NCBI GenBank assembly: GCA_029207755.1
Contig: JARCOQ010000006.1
Coordinates: 22,108,890-22,172,889 of the forward strand
DNA length: 64,000 bases
Direction of reading: 5' to 3'
Source: Chamaea fasciata
Taxonomy: Eukaryota > Chordata > Aves > Passeriformes > Sylviidae
Shown: positions 24,087 to 36,900 of the stretch, in pieces
Layout of the letters: the number at the start of each line of letters is the position of its first letter
Position numbering within the stretch: position 1 is the first letter of the stretch
The notes under the pieces: generated by a model
What the model saw: the letters and a program-made list of their open reading frames with translations, nothing else
The model's database searches: none
Told to the model about the DNA's origin: nothing
Position numbers and translations under genes: made by a program

Positions 24087-24180
24087 CATAGAATCACAGG
24101 ACGTTTTGAGTCAGAAAGGACCTTAAAGATCATCTAGTTATAATCTTTATCCCAAATTAGAGTGCCCCCGAGCTCATCCC
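24087..24180 (-). mobile_element. Short CR1 3'-end fragment (antisense)
   Basis: ATCATAGAATCACAGGACG, then AAAGGACCTTAAAGATCATC, is the reverse complement of the CR1 terminal block. It is about 90 bp and borders the PGM2 CpG island. Confidence 0.85.
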
Positions 24181-24551
24181 TCATTTAACTTGACTACAAA
24201 AAGGAATCTCAGTGTTCTTAGTCCAATGCCCGTGGAAAGTGGCGCTTCTAACAACAGCGCTCCTTTCTTCCGTCAGCCATGCTGCGGAGGAGGCGGCTGC
24301 GTTCAGCGCAGTTTTCCCGCTGCTTTTTTGGGAACGCTCCTCCTCCGCTGGGCGCAGCGCGGAGGCCAGGGGCTGTGGTGGGCTCCCCCGTGGCTACTCC
24401 GGGCCGGCAGCCGCAGCCCCACGGGGGCTGTGCGCTGGGGACTGTGACAACGTTCAGCGCCCCAGGAAAATATTATTAAACCCCCGCTCTACGCGAGGAC
24501 CCCGACTCGGCCCCTGGAGGGAAGGACGGAAGCGGGGCCGCCCTGTCCCGC

Positions 24552-24612
24552 CGTGGCCCCGGCCCCGGCCCCGACCCCCACCCTGACCCCGACCCAGACC
24601 CTGACCCGGCCG
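24552..24612. repeat. Degenerate CCCCGG/CCCTGA hexamer repeat upstream of PGM2
   Basis: About ten imperfect hexamers of the type CCCCGG, CCCCGA and CCCTGA lie about 110-165 bp before the ATG. The block is C-rich on the plus strand and G-rich on the minus strand, so it could adopt quadruplex-like structure. Confidence 0.5.
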
Positions 24613-24671
24613 GGGCAGGCGGGCGGGGCGGAGGTGGGGCGGCCCGGCGGGCGGAGCGGAGCGGGCGCGCT

Positions 24672-24678
24672 CCGGAAG
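24672..24678 (+). promoter_or_regulatory. ETS/GABP-like motif near the PGM2 start
   Basis: CCGGAAG is a core ETS-family (GABPA/ELK) motif, often found close to start sites of CpG-island promoters. It is a single short match, so occupancy is inferred. Confidence 0.4.
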
Positions 24679-24718
24679 AGGGAAGGAGCGGAGCGGCGGC
24701 GGCTCGGGCGGCAGCGGG

Positions 24719-24790
24719 ATGGCAGCGCGGGACTACTCGGGGGATGCTGCGCTCCGCCGCGCGGCTGAACAGTGGCTGCTTTGGGATAAG
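24719..24790 (+). CDS. PGM2: PGM2 coding exon 1
   Basis: 24 codons from the start ATG to ...LLWDK, then donor AAG|GTGAGG, phase 0. It lies inside the CpG island. The variable N-terminus ends in the conserved QWLLWDK, the usual lead-in to the mutase fold. The following intron (about 4.4 kb) contains no recognised repeat; it begins GC-rich and then becomes AT-rich. Confidence 0.93.
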
Positions 24791-27700
24791 GTGAGGGGCG
24801 GCGGCTCCGGCCAGGCCGAGGCTGGGTGGGCGGCGATGGGGGCGCAGGCTGGAGACGGGTCAGGAGGCGCGGGGTGGCGCCCGACTCTTGCATTGTGCCG
24901 GTTTGGGGTGCGGTAAAAGTACCCGTTTGCTCCTTTGACTCTGCTTTCAGAGCCCCTGACAAAGGGGCCGGCGCAGGTGGGGCTGCGGGGCCTCCCGCCC
25001 GCTGCTGCGGCTCCATCACCTGCCCAGCAGCCGCCGCTTTCGTTTGGAAGCACCTCCGGCTGGTCTCTCAGTGTGGCTTTTAGCTGTACTGAACGTCTTT
25101 TTCAAAAGGGCCTGTATTGTTCCGAACCGCTTCAGTCGCAGGGCAGCTGATAGACTAAAATTATTAAAGACCAGCATACGTTGCCGTGTTACTTGTCTCT
25201 CAGTGTTAAAAACCTCCTGGTACCTTCAATTTCTTTTGTTTACTAAAATGCTGATCCCAAAAGACATGCGGGCTTACTTCAAAAACACTTGGAAATGCAG
25301 AATCTGTCGGTCCTGTTTTTTTCAGGTGTTGTTTCCCTTCCTGTTAAGACCTACCTTTGTCTTTGGTTTTGACAGCACTATATGCAGAAGTAAATCCTTC
25401 TGTGTGTTTCTGTTGTCCACATCGCTAAAGAAACAACTTTCCCTAGTGGTGTTCTGGAAATGGTCATATAGTTGCTTGCTGCTACAGGTCCCACTGAGAT
25501 GCAGGCCTCTATTGGCACATTTGGTTTGCATTTTTTTCTGTCCCTCTTCATATGATTTGTTCATTTGGCTGTATTGGAAGACACTGGCCATTACGCCCCT
25601 TCAAGTCATTAAAGTCACTTTCCTGGGCTGAGCACTCAACAATGCGTCTGAGTTTTGTGCAGCACACCTACCTGTTTGGTAAGGCATCTTCTGCTTATTT
25701 AAAAAATATCAGTGGAAACATATAATAATTCTTTTTTTAGTATTCTTTCCAGGTTCTAAAGGACATCATTAGAAGTACCTCTAGCTTGTTGTGATTCTTC
25801 ATTTAAGATCAGTCAGCTGTTTAACTGACCAGTTACCCAGTTCTGGTTGTATTAATGATGGAGCAGTGCCAAACTAGTCCTCTTTTCAGAAATACTAATG
25901 CATCACATAAACTTACAATAAGCTCTTGTGCCTTTTTTTCCCCAGTTTAATTGATTTTAAAATAGTTTGATTTTAGAGCCTCTTATTTATGTAACTTCCG
26001 TGACCAGCATTATTTATGTTCCTGTCGTCTGTGTAATTGCTTTTCAACTGGTTGTTCTGATTATTTTGTTAAACTTCTGGAAATCTAATGCAGTATCCCT
26101 TTTAGCATCTGTGCTTTTGAAAGTTTAGCCCTCTGTTACCCACTTGCATCTTTGACTCAGTAATAATTGACTAGTGTGCAATACCCATTGCTGATTGCTC
26201 AAAAATGATGAGGTATTCTAATTTCTTAGGGAGTTGTTACATGTTTCTATTGAGTAATAGAATAATCAGATATAACCCTTGTCCATTTACTCTGATACAG
26301 AAAAAAAAAAGTTCCTTTTTGGCATATGGAGATGGGTTAATATTTAATGATGGTAAGCCCCATGTTTCTTACAAAATAATCATCTGCAAGAGCAAGCCCT
26401 TATGGCTGATGACAGTTCTACTGACATAACTGGAAGTTCCTACCTACATGACAATTACTGAGCTTGTTACCAGGCTGTTTTCATCACTGTTCATTACAGT
26501 AGTAGCACATTTTTCATTCTTATCAGTCATGGAATTATGAATGGAAGGTAACTTCAGGTTTTAGAAAAAATAAAACCTGTTTACTCAGAAATTTTTCCTC
26601 TTCTCTAAAACCTTGTGGGGACTCCTCTGCTGATGATAACTCTTTGGGCCTTCCTGTAGTGTAGATTAAAGTAAATAACTCAAGTGTTACCAGGTGATGT
26701 TCAAGCTAATTGCTCTAGTGGATATTAACTTGGTATTAAATCACCTGCCACTGTGCACAGAAAATGGTACTCCCATACTCATATCTGGTTTAGTTTGAGA
26801 GCAGAAAAAATGTAACTTGAGAGAATCAAAAAGGAAAAAGCCAGCGCTTCCTCCTTCTGATACAATTTGGTCCTTGTTTGGTAGAGATGCTGTGAAGAGT
26901 TTTTTTAAGCAGAAGAAAAAGCCAAAACCAAGATTAGTTTTTTACTTAGCTGTGTACAATGGCATCATAACATTCTCCACCAAAAAAAAAAAAAAAAATT
27001 GGCAGATTCTTAGGAGAATATAGCCAAAACAGTTATAACAATAGTTCTGGAAAAATCCTTGTGCCATATTGAACAGAGTTGGCCTGGCGTTTACTGTCAT
27101 TTGGTGTGGGGTGGAGGCAGGCAGTGGGGAAGAACTAAATTAATGCAACCAAGTTTTCTTTAGAAAATTATATGGACTGAAACGCTTAAGAAGTGGGCAG
27201 CCACCTGAACATTTAACCAGACTTAAGAAACTGCAGGATCCCTCTAGTTTCACAGTAGATACCAAACTTGGGAAATTCCTCTAACATCAACAAACAAAAA
27301 CTCCTTGACTCTAAGAGTTGCAGGATGCTCCTGATGTCCTTCTGCATTGGCATTACAGCTTCTAGTCTGTCAAACACCTGCAGAAACGTGTGTAGTATCT
27401 ACCTAAAAACATGCTCATTTCCATATTAAGAGATGACTCGTGTGCACAAAGCTCAGGCAGAGGAATTAAAAGGTGACGAAGCAGTGTACAAAGCTGGATG
27501 CAAATGGTGTCATTTGGGCTTTACCTTTGAGACATAGGCCTGATTTTAAAGCAAGAACTTGACGTCAACTTGTAAACAGCCTAAACTCAGTTATGCTGCC
27601 CTATATATTCTATAACAACATGTTTATTCCTAGAGAATGTAATTACTCAATAATGATAGATAATTTTGTCAAGCCACCTACGAGGAAATGTTAGTTACAA

Positions 27701-30700
27701 CCTTCTTGGACTGGTAAATTGGTAATTTTCACACTGGAAATCAGTAGTTCTGGGGTGCCTAATTGTTTATTACACTCAAGAAGCTGGATTTCTTATTTTA
27801 ATTCTTTAGTTTATTCTGCATTATGCAGTTTGCTCATTAGTACCAAAGGCTCTTTAGCTCTTTAAGTATTTATTTAAACTATGTTGTTTGTCCTGTAGCA
27901 GTGGGTGCACAGGTCAGTGGTTATGACATCCTGACTCTGGTCTAGGTTTGATGTGCAGAATGTTTATGCCTTTGTATGCAAACTTATTCACATGCCTGCT
28001 ACTCTGTGTGTTCTGCAGCATTTTCTGAAGCTGCAGAAGATATATGGTTTTACATTTAAATTTTGTTTTCCTTTTTGTCTGGAATGATGTGCTTTCCTTT
28101 GTTGTAAGCATACCTAGGTCTTCCAGGAAATACTAAAGTCTGTGACTTTACGAGGTCATTTGATTGCCTAGAAATCAGAGTTTGTGTCCTTTTGGAAATG
28201 ATAAACTTTGTACTCTAGAGTAAAGTGTGTGTACTTGTGCAGTGAATAACCTGCTGCCTCTCCAGATAATACTGTTGTCAGGAGTCTGCCACCTGCCATC
28301 TGTCCTCTTGGCTCATCAGTTCTCAAGAAATCAAATACTGAACTTCACAAGTCTCATGTTACTGCATTGAGAAGTTGAGTTGCTCAATGTACAGAACTTT
28401 GCTAATTCCTTAAGTCTGGAAACAAAAAGAGTAATTAACAATAGAGACTCTGTGGAAGCAAAATACCAAAAGAAGCAGTGAAAGTTAGAAACTCCTCACT
28501 GTTCTCAAGTGGTCTGACATGGCCTTTTTGTTGCCACTCTGGTGTAATTTGAAGAATTGGCTGTAGTTTCTAGGCTTTTATCCTGGAGGTGTGTTTATTT
28601 TTACAAGCATTACCTGCAAATATGTTGGAAATGATCTTTTGCCCAGTCTGCTTAGTTTTGCTGCTACCTCTGGTGCTAGCCAGTCTTGGGACAAGGTTAT
28701 TATTTAATTTGTTTTAAATTCTACATATAGTGCTATAGAAATAACAAATATTTCTTAATAATTAACTTCACTTACTTTCTTAAATGTTTGGTGTAGTTCT
28801 TGTGTTGTGATGAGGAAAAATTCTTTGAACTATGGAAGTGCTGCTTTTTGTTTGTTTTATTTTGTTTTTTAAAATAAAAAACATTAAAATAGACATCTTG
28901 GAAATCTTTTAACGTCCCAAATTTTGAGAGAGAGATAGACACACATTCCTGACCAGGTAGCATGTTCACTAAAGCAGATAAATCTAAAATAAGTAAAATT
29001 TGAGGTTGTACTGATTTAAAATTAAGAAGACAGCAGGAGTTCTGGTGTTCTTGAAGTTGTGTGCTGTGTTTTGTTGCTGAAACCCGGAGATTGGGACAGA
29101 AAGTTAGTTCTGTTAAAACAAACAAAACCTCATTTAGAATATCTGAATTTTGTATCAACAGAATCCAAAAACTTACACAATCGTGAAACAATTGCTTGCA
29201 GAAGGAAATGCTGGAGAACTGCAGAAATACTTTGGCTCGAGGATGGAGTTTGGCACAGCAGGGCTCAGAGCTGCTATGGGAGCAGGGATTTCCCACATGA
29301 ATGACTTGACTATTATCCAGACAACCCAGGTATTGTGTTCAGCACTTTATCTCACTTAACTGGTTGTGTATATGAATGGAAGGACCTCATTTACGGCAAG
29401 CAAATGAGTATTCTATGGAAGTACAAGTTGTCTCCTATTCTTCCAGTTTTCAGAAGTAATTTAAATTATAATTATTAGCTGAGTGCTGATCTCTGAAAAC
29501 AAGCAGAGAGAAGCTATTAAACCATTAAAAGAAGTTACTTTCTGTGTTTGATTTACAATTTAATTTACACACAGCTGCAGTTAAGCTCAAGTGTTACAGT
29601 TAGTGCTGTTGTAACAACTGCAGAAAACCCCCAAGGTAGCCAACATTTGGATAAGTTTTTTGTGTGCTGGACACGGATTTACAAAAAAGTAGTGAAGGTA
29701 TGTATACATACATGGATCCTAAAGTAGATCTACTTGAGGAAAAAACCCACAACCTTGAATAACTGGAGCTCAGAGTGGTGATGTATCATGTGCAAAAGAG
29801 ATGTCATTATTAAGGGTGAGATTTGGTTAAAAACCTGAAATGCTGGCCAGCTGTTCTCTTCCTTATGTGAAACCTAAGACATCTGAATCATTTCTCAAAA
29901 CCTGCAATTTGGACTGTGTTACCTGTTCCTTTTTGGAGTTGGTTCTGATATTTTAAAAAGTAGTTAAATGCTGTCCAGGTTTGCAAAATTGATTTGAAGG
30001 TTTCTGGTATTTCTTGGTGTTTATTGGTCCTGGACAGGCTGAATCCCAGAGCAGTTCAGTGAGATGCTATGTGTGCTCAGCTTTCTAAGACATCAGCATC
30101 TTAGCAATTATCTTAATTCTGTGATAAATCAAAAATCAAGATTGCGTTAATGAGGTGGATTTGTTGTTGTCTTTAGGGATTTTGCAGATACCTTGAGAAG
30201 AATTTCAGTGACCTGAAAAAGAGAGGAGTTGTGATTGGATTTGATGCTCGTGCTCATCTTTCCAGTGGAGGTAGTAGCAAAAGGTACTTCTTAGGTTTTG
30301 TGTTTAGTATTTTGTCGATGCCTCATGTGATCCATGATGGATTTATATCTACTTCAACTGTATTTTCTTTCTGTAAAGTGAATTAATATGTGAGATTTAC
30401 AGTATTCTTACATCTGGTAATGCCAAGGCAGTTGTTAGAGTTGTGCTTTGTCTGTTGGGAGGGAACACATTTAAATTGGGTCTGTATAATAATTGAGATA
30501 TATTGATAAGTTGTGGTGTTTGCTGTCAGGATTCTGTAATTCAGTTGGGTTGGGAGTTTCCGGAGAGCTGTGAATTCTAGGAAACTACTTGGTAAGAAAA
30601 TGAATATATTCCCTAGGTATCTTTTCTTCCTGTTTAGGTTTGCAAGACTTGCTGCTAATACCTTCATCAGTCAAGGAGTTCCGGTTTATCTATTCTCTGA

Positions 30701-30949
30701 TATAATACCGACTCCCTTTGTGGTAAGTTTCTCTATTATATCTTTTTATGTACTATGTCTTTATATACACACAGATTCTGTCAGATACCTTGCATTACTT
30801 ATATTAAGGATTACTACACAAACAAATTCTTACTTATTAAGCTCTTCCTGCAGTTAGTCATGTACCTATTTAGCTATGTATAGTTTACAACGTTCATGGC
30901 AAAAGAATGGATTTTTCTTTTCTTTCTTTTTTTGTTCTTTCTTCTTTCT

Positions 30950-30999
<50 letters not shown>

Positions 31000-33900
31000 G
31001 AGGAGGGGCAAGGGCATGCATTGAATCTGAAATAGCAGGCTGTTGGAGTGCAATGATGTTTTGCCGGAAGGCTTGTTGGATTGTGTCCACAATGCCCCTA
31101 TCAGAACACCAGATGTCTCCAGAGCAACACAGAAAAGCCCTGTTCTTGGCCCTTGTACTAAAACCAATAATTTCTCCTATACCAGTTGCGCTCCAGTGAG
31201 CCTTGCAAACAGAACACAGTGGTATAAAGACTTTCTACATAGCATTCTTACACTGATACAATTTTTTGTAGACTTAGGGTCAAATTCTTCATAGTGCAGC
31301 TTAAAATGGTGTTGCAAGAACTGCAGTTAATTGCATTTCACTATTAAATAAAGAGCCAGGAGTTAACACAAATTTGACATCTGTTCATGAATAATGCTTT
31401 ATTTTTAATTGACTCGATCTGTTTTGAGCTAATTTATAGGAGCTCTCTCCAGAACAATTCTCTTCTGAACCCTGATGGAGTAGTTGCTCCCCAGGCTGCT
31501 CCCAAAAGCCAGGATGGACAAGACTGCTTGAGCTGCACTTCTCTGCCTCATGCTGACTTCTGTCATTACCCCAACAGACTTGGCACCCTCTGAGGCCTTG
31601 CATACCTCAAGTCATTCTACAGTAGGCAACACGTGCATCTGGCTTCCTTCCAGAAATACCCTACGCCAGAGATTCACAAAGCATCTGTAACAACATTAAT
31701 AACATATAAATGGAAAAATGCACAGGATAAAACAAGGGCTAAATTTGTGCTACATGGAGTCTAGTGAAGCAAGTACTATTCAGCTTTTGCTTTAGGGAGT
31801 CAGTGTGTAGGAATCACATCCTGACTTTTCATTGACCACTATGGAAGTATTATATATGAATGAGAAGAAATAATATATAATATGTTGCACATTCTACTTC
31901 AAGTAACTTTCTCTTGTTACAGCCATACACAGTAACTCATCTGAAGCTTTGTGCTGGAATTATGGTTACTGCTTCCCATAATCCAAAACAAGACAATGGT
32001 TACAAGGTATTCCAATGTGATTTATTTTCTGGCTTTTTTTTTTTTTCCATGTAGAGAAACTAATGCAATTGTATATAGTTCCTATCATGGTATAGACTAA
32101 ATTAATTACTAGTCTCTACCTCTCTTAACTCTTCTATGTATTTAAAGCTAGTGTCATGTTAAACTAATAATATAATTAAAATCTTTGCTCTAGAAAGCAG
32201 GATGCCCTTATAATCTGCTGTCCACTGAAAAAAACACAACTGAATTGCCTATGCACCAGTCATTCAGTAGCTGGGCAGTCATATACAGACTGTTTCCAAA
32301 ATACAAAAATGGAAGTTTTGTCAGTAAATGACTGGGTCTTTTTTTGTGTTTCATTATGATAAAATTAAACTGCTTTTTTAATAGAATAAAAATGGGATGT
32401 GAGAAGAAACACTGAGAATATGAACAGAATACTTTGGGTATACCTAAGCCTAATTTACTGTAATGCTGTAGTGAATGTACTGCAATTTAACCAACAAAAA
32501 AATTAACACAACTATCTTCCAAGATTAATGATCAAATACTCACTTACCTGTTTTTATTTAGGTTTACTGGGAAAATGGTGCTCAGATCATTTCCCCTCAT
32601 GACAAAGGAATTTCTCAGGCTATTGAGGAGAACCAAGAACCGTGGCCTCAGGCTTGGGATGACAAACTGATTGACAGCAGCCCGATACTTCATGATCCAT
32701 ATGCCATCGTCAATAAGGAGTATTTCAAAGACATACAGAAACAGTGCTTTTACAGGTGACTGGTGTTAATCTCTTTAAGGATACAAAATACTCCATGTAG
32801 TATGTTAGCAGAGCAGTTGAAATTGATGGAAGTGAGTGGCCACTGACCCAGTTCTGCCTGTGCCTTTTTGTCATCTTTTGTGGTAGCAGTGGCAGCTGTG
32901 TGGTGATCTAGTACGGCAGTTCATAAAGCTGTCCTGGCAGATGTCTAACCCAGTAAAGTGAGCAAATTTCTGATGACATCATCTCCATGTATTTTCATGG
33001 CCATGCATCAGCCAAGTGTCACAGTAAGACTGGGGCTGCTGGAGATGAACTGGCATGGACAGCCCACCAGCCTTAAAATAAGATTCTGAAAGGGACAGTG
33101 AACCAGGTGGTTGAGTCAATTCTGGACAAAGAAGTTCTTGCTCCGTCATTCCAGCCTTGCTTTTGCTCCTGGTATCCTTGATTGTCTTACAACAGCCTAT
33201 TCCTATCACTTGCTCAGTAAAATCTTTACTCAGCAAAATGAAGTGGATGTTTCTCTTGGTGATTACCAGTTGGAATTGATTTATGTAGTAGATGAGTATC
33301 AACCTTTTAGATCTACTTATTTTATGTCAAAATTTTAACCACCAGTAACCATGTTCTTACTCTTGCTGAAAACAATCAGGAGTTACCAGAAAGCTAGAAA
33401 GTTTAATAGTTACTATTAAACTGCTTTTTCAGAATTCGAATTAAATATCTCCTTAGGAGTTTGCATGATTTTAGGTATGCCCAACGCTTTTTACTTCCTA
33501 AAAATGAGTGTGCTGAAATGGGGCAGGCTGCTGTTGACTCACTGTGTTCACGGTCTTTAGGGGTGGTTTAAATGCTAGAGTGGGGGATGAAGAGTCTCTT
33601 TAGTCAGTTGTATTTGTTTTTCACTTGCCTTCTTTGGGATGTGTAGAGTGTACTGTCTTTCTTACTCCAGTGATTTGCACATACCAGGATATTAGATGCC
33701 AAGAGTGACTCATATTGTTGAAAATTAGGCTAAGCCAATTTTCAAGCCGTTGCTTTTGAATTCTGACCTCCTTTAATTCATAATTTTAACAGTGATATAG
33801 AATACTGAGTTGTATCTCTTTCCAAACATAGTCAGTTTTGTGCAGAGCATCTTCCATGTCCAAGTTAACTGTTAACCTGTTTTATTTCAGGAATATAAAC

Positions 33901-36900
33901 AAGGAAACAAACCTGAAATTTGTTCACACTTCTGTGCATGGTGTAGGACATAAATTTGTGCAGTTGGCATTCAAGGCATTTGACCTTAGCCCTCCTTTTG
34001 CTGTTCCGGAGCAAAAAGATCCTGATCCAGACTTTCCCACAGTGAAGTACCCAAATCCTGAAGAAGGCAAAGGTGTACTGGTAAATAGATCTTTTTTTTT
34101 TTTTTTTTTAATAGTTATGATGTCTTTCAGTGTTTTTCTTTTTGCTAGAAGTCACAGCTGTAGATATTGGTGGAAGGTCTATTTTTAATCTGTTTCATAG
34201 CCTTACATTTAGTGAAGAGTTAGCTGGTATCCTTTCATTGACATAACCCTCTTTGAACCAGTTAGGTAGTAACTAGCTGTAACTTTCAAATACTTTGTGC
34301 CCTAACAGAATGGACAGGACAGGATCTGCACGTGGGACAAAGTGTTAGAACTCAAAAAAAATTTAAAAAATAATAGAAATCTTCTCAGTTGTTTTCAGAA
34401 GGCCTCTACTTTTTTGTTCTGACACAACACCAGGAGGGGGCAGCAGTCCTGACAGGTGGTTAGAGTTTCTGCTGCTATTTCTGTTACACTGTTATTGAAG
34501 GATCCCATTAAATCTAGGTAGATTTTAAGTTGGGCTACAGAAGTGGAATGATGTAGGTAAAGTTAAATGTCCTAACTATATTCTTCTGCTCCAGGCTAGA
34601 AGTTTTTGGGTCTTTTGAGAGACACATAATGATTTTGAGTGTTTGAGATTAAATAAATTGGGAAAATTACTTAAAACCTATAAAGAAAGTGAAAAGATTA
34701 TTTGGGAATATTAATGTTCATCTGGTCCTGCTTGCCACTTTTCCAGACATTGTCTTTTGCTTTGGCTGAAAAAGATGGGGCAAGAATCATTTTAGCAAAT
34801 GATCCTGATGCTGATCGACTGGCAGTGGCAGAGAAACAAGAGAGGTATGGTAATAAAGTAATGAAAACCACTGACATTTTTTACTCCCAAGGTTAGGCTC
34901 ATTTGGGGAATTCTTGCTGCTTGTGTTGCAGATGAAAAATAGTCACAGCAGTAATTTTTTGGATTGAAAACACACAGAAATTTGAGAAGATTGTATGGAC
35001 CAGACCACAGTAGGGGCAGGATTGGAAATAATGATCAATATTAAACGTTGTACAGAAGCCTGAATAAATAGCTGACATTTACTGTAGTTTAGGCATGTAC
35101 AGAAGCATGTGAATTGTTGTTATTGTGCTATACATTTTCAAAGGTAGGTTTTCAGTTATTTTTTTTTCATGTGAGACTGATAAACATTTTTTCAATCAAT
35201 TTATTAAACAATAAATTGAATTCAGGAGAATCTGTGTAGTTCCCTGATAATATCTTGTTCTTTAATATGAGTGTCTTTCTCAAATTCTGTTAAACCAAAC
35301 ATTTTACTAATCATTAAATGATTTGTGCTTCTCTTGCTCAGTTTCCCAATTCTTTACATAATGTTACATATTTGCATTTCACCTTAAAGTTTTTCAGTTT
35401 GTTACTTCCCAGTGTAGTCATTTGTACTCTCCCCTTCAAGGACCACCTATATGTGCATTATTTATGTTTGCCTACCCAGTAAAATAAGGGAATCATTAAA
35501 GGTAAACTTGCTCAGTCAGGGTCTTATCATAAATTGTTCGTATTTGTGAAATGTAACCTGTAGTTCTGACTCAATATGCCTGTCCCCTTATTTCATGCCC
35601 TCTGATATTCTGTACTTCTACAATTGTTTACATTTCTGTATTGTGGTTTTATCTGATGAATAAAAGAAAGCTGAAGTTCAGCTACGATCATATCTACAAA
35701 TTGTAGTGTTTCTCCTTTATCTAACTTGATAAAGCAGAAACTAATCTGAGCAGTTAGAAAGTCTAAGTCCTTAGTAAAAATAAGCTTCAAGGTTTTCAGC
35801 TTAGAGAAGAGCAGAAAAAAAATCTGCTGCTGAGTCAGCCTATATGAATTCCCTGTGCATGAGAGCCAGAAGAGGAATGTAAAATTATGGTAACAATCTT
35901 TGGTACCCAAGGGCTAAAATGGGCATCTGCTAGATGTCCTCAGTGGTTGTGGATGAATTAAATAGCTGAATCTGTATCAGTTAGACAAATTGGAAAAGTC
36001 CAGTAAAAGGAGACACTGCAAATACCCATTTTGCTCAACAGATAACCAAAAAAGCTAAAGTAGTAGCTTTAAAAGTGGCAATATTTTAAGGGGGGGGGGG
36101 GGGATTTGGGGTGCTTTTAAACTCGTTAGCCTCACAGCATGAACTAAGGAGGCTTCTCTGCTTTTGGAAGAAGAATGGTTTTATGTGGACACTCTGCTGT
36201 ATCTTGGACAGTGTTAGTTGGAAGGTTTCAATGGTTTTCTTCTGTGCCAGCCTCAGCTGGCAATTCAGCATTGAGGAAAAGGTATAAAATGTTTCAGATT
36301 GTTCTAGTTATGATGCGTTAGAACAAGAATGCAAAATCACTCAGGCTTTTTGTCTGAAAACTTTGGGCTACCAGAAACTTGAAGAGGGGTGTTAGTTTAT
36401 CCACTACCAGTGAGAGTGTGGTGCTCTCCTTCTGCTACCTCTACACTCATTGTTTAGCCAGTCTTAGTTGTCTCCTAACTTCCAGTCCTGTGTCTTCTCA
36501 GGCTTCTGCTGTAGCTTTTCATACACTAATCAGTTATTAATATAGGCTTCTACAGTATCTGTACTTCTTCTTTGACAGAACCTCCTGCTAGAGCACACTC
36601 TCTCAGCACTCTTACACTAAGTTGCTGCTGTGCATTGCTTTGTGCCTGTTGGCATCAATACATGCAGGAGACTGAGTCTGCTTCTCTTTCACAACAGGTA
36701 CTGTTTCTGTAGGTCTTGGTTTTGTCAGTTTGAAAACGTCTCTCTCCCCTTTTGTGACTGGGAATTTTTTGACAATTTTGACATTTGTCTTTCTTTTTGT
36801 CTTCATTTTTTTTTCCTTGTTCTAGCAACACATCAATATTAATCTTTTTTACCCATTTAAGATTTTTCTCCCAATCTTCCCAATGACTAATTGATGTATT

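Larger units (their letters stand above)
24240..25040 (+). promoter_or_regulatory. PGM2: PGM2 CpG-island promoter
   Basis: A dense CpG and GC-rich block flanks the PGM2 start codon on both sides and drops to AT-rich sequence at its edges. It is TATA-less, with GC boxes (for example GGGCGGGGCGG near 24620) and an ETS-type CCGGAAG at 24672-24678, 41 bp before the ATG. This layout is typical of housekeeping genes. The transcription start is not visible but is probably within about 100 bp upstream of 24719. Confidence 0.75.

Noticed and set aside
28772..29296. 174-codon minus-strand frame
   Set aside because: It is antisense to PGM2 exon 2 and adjacent intron, with no family recognised.
30866..31167. 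Lysine-rich minus-strand frames
   Set aside because: They are translations of the intronic pyrimidine tract.
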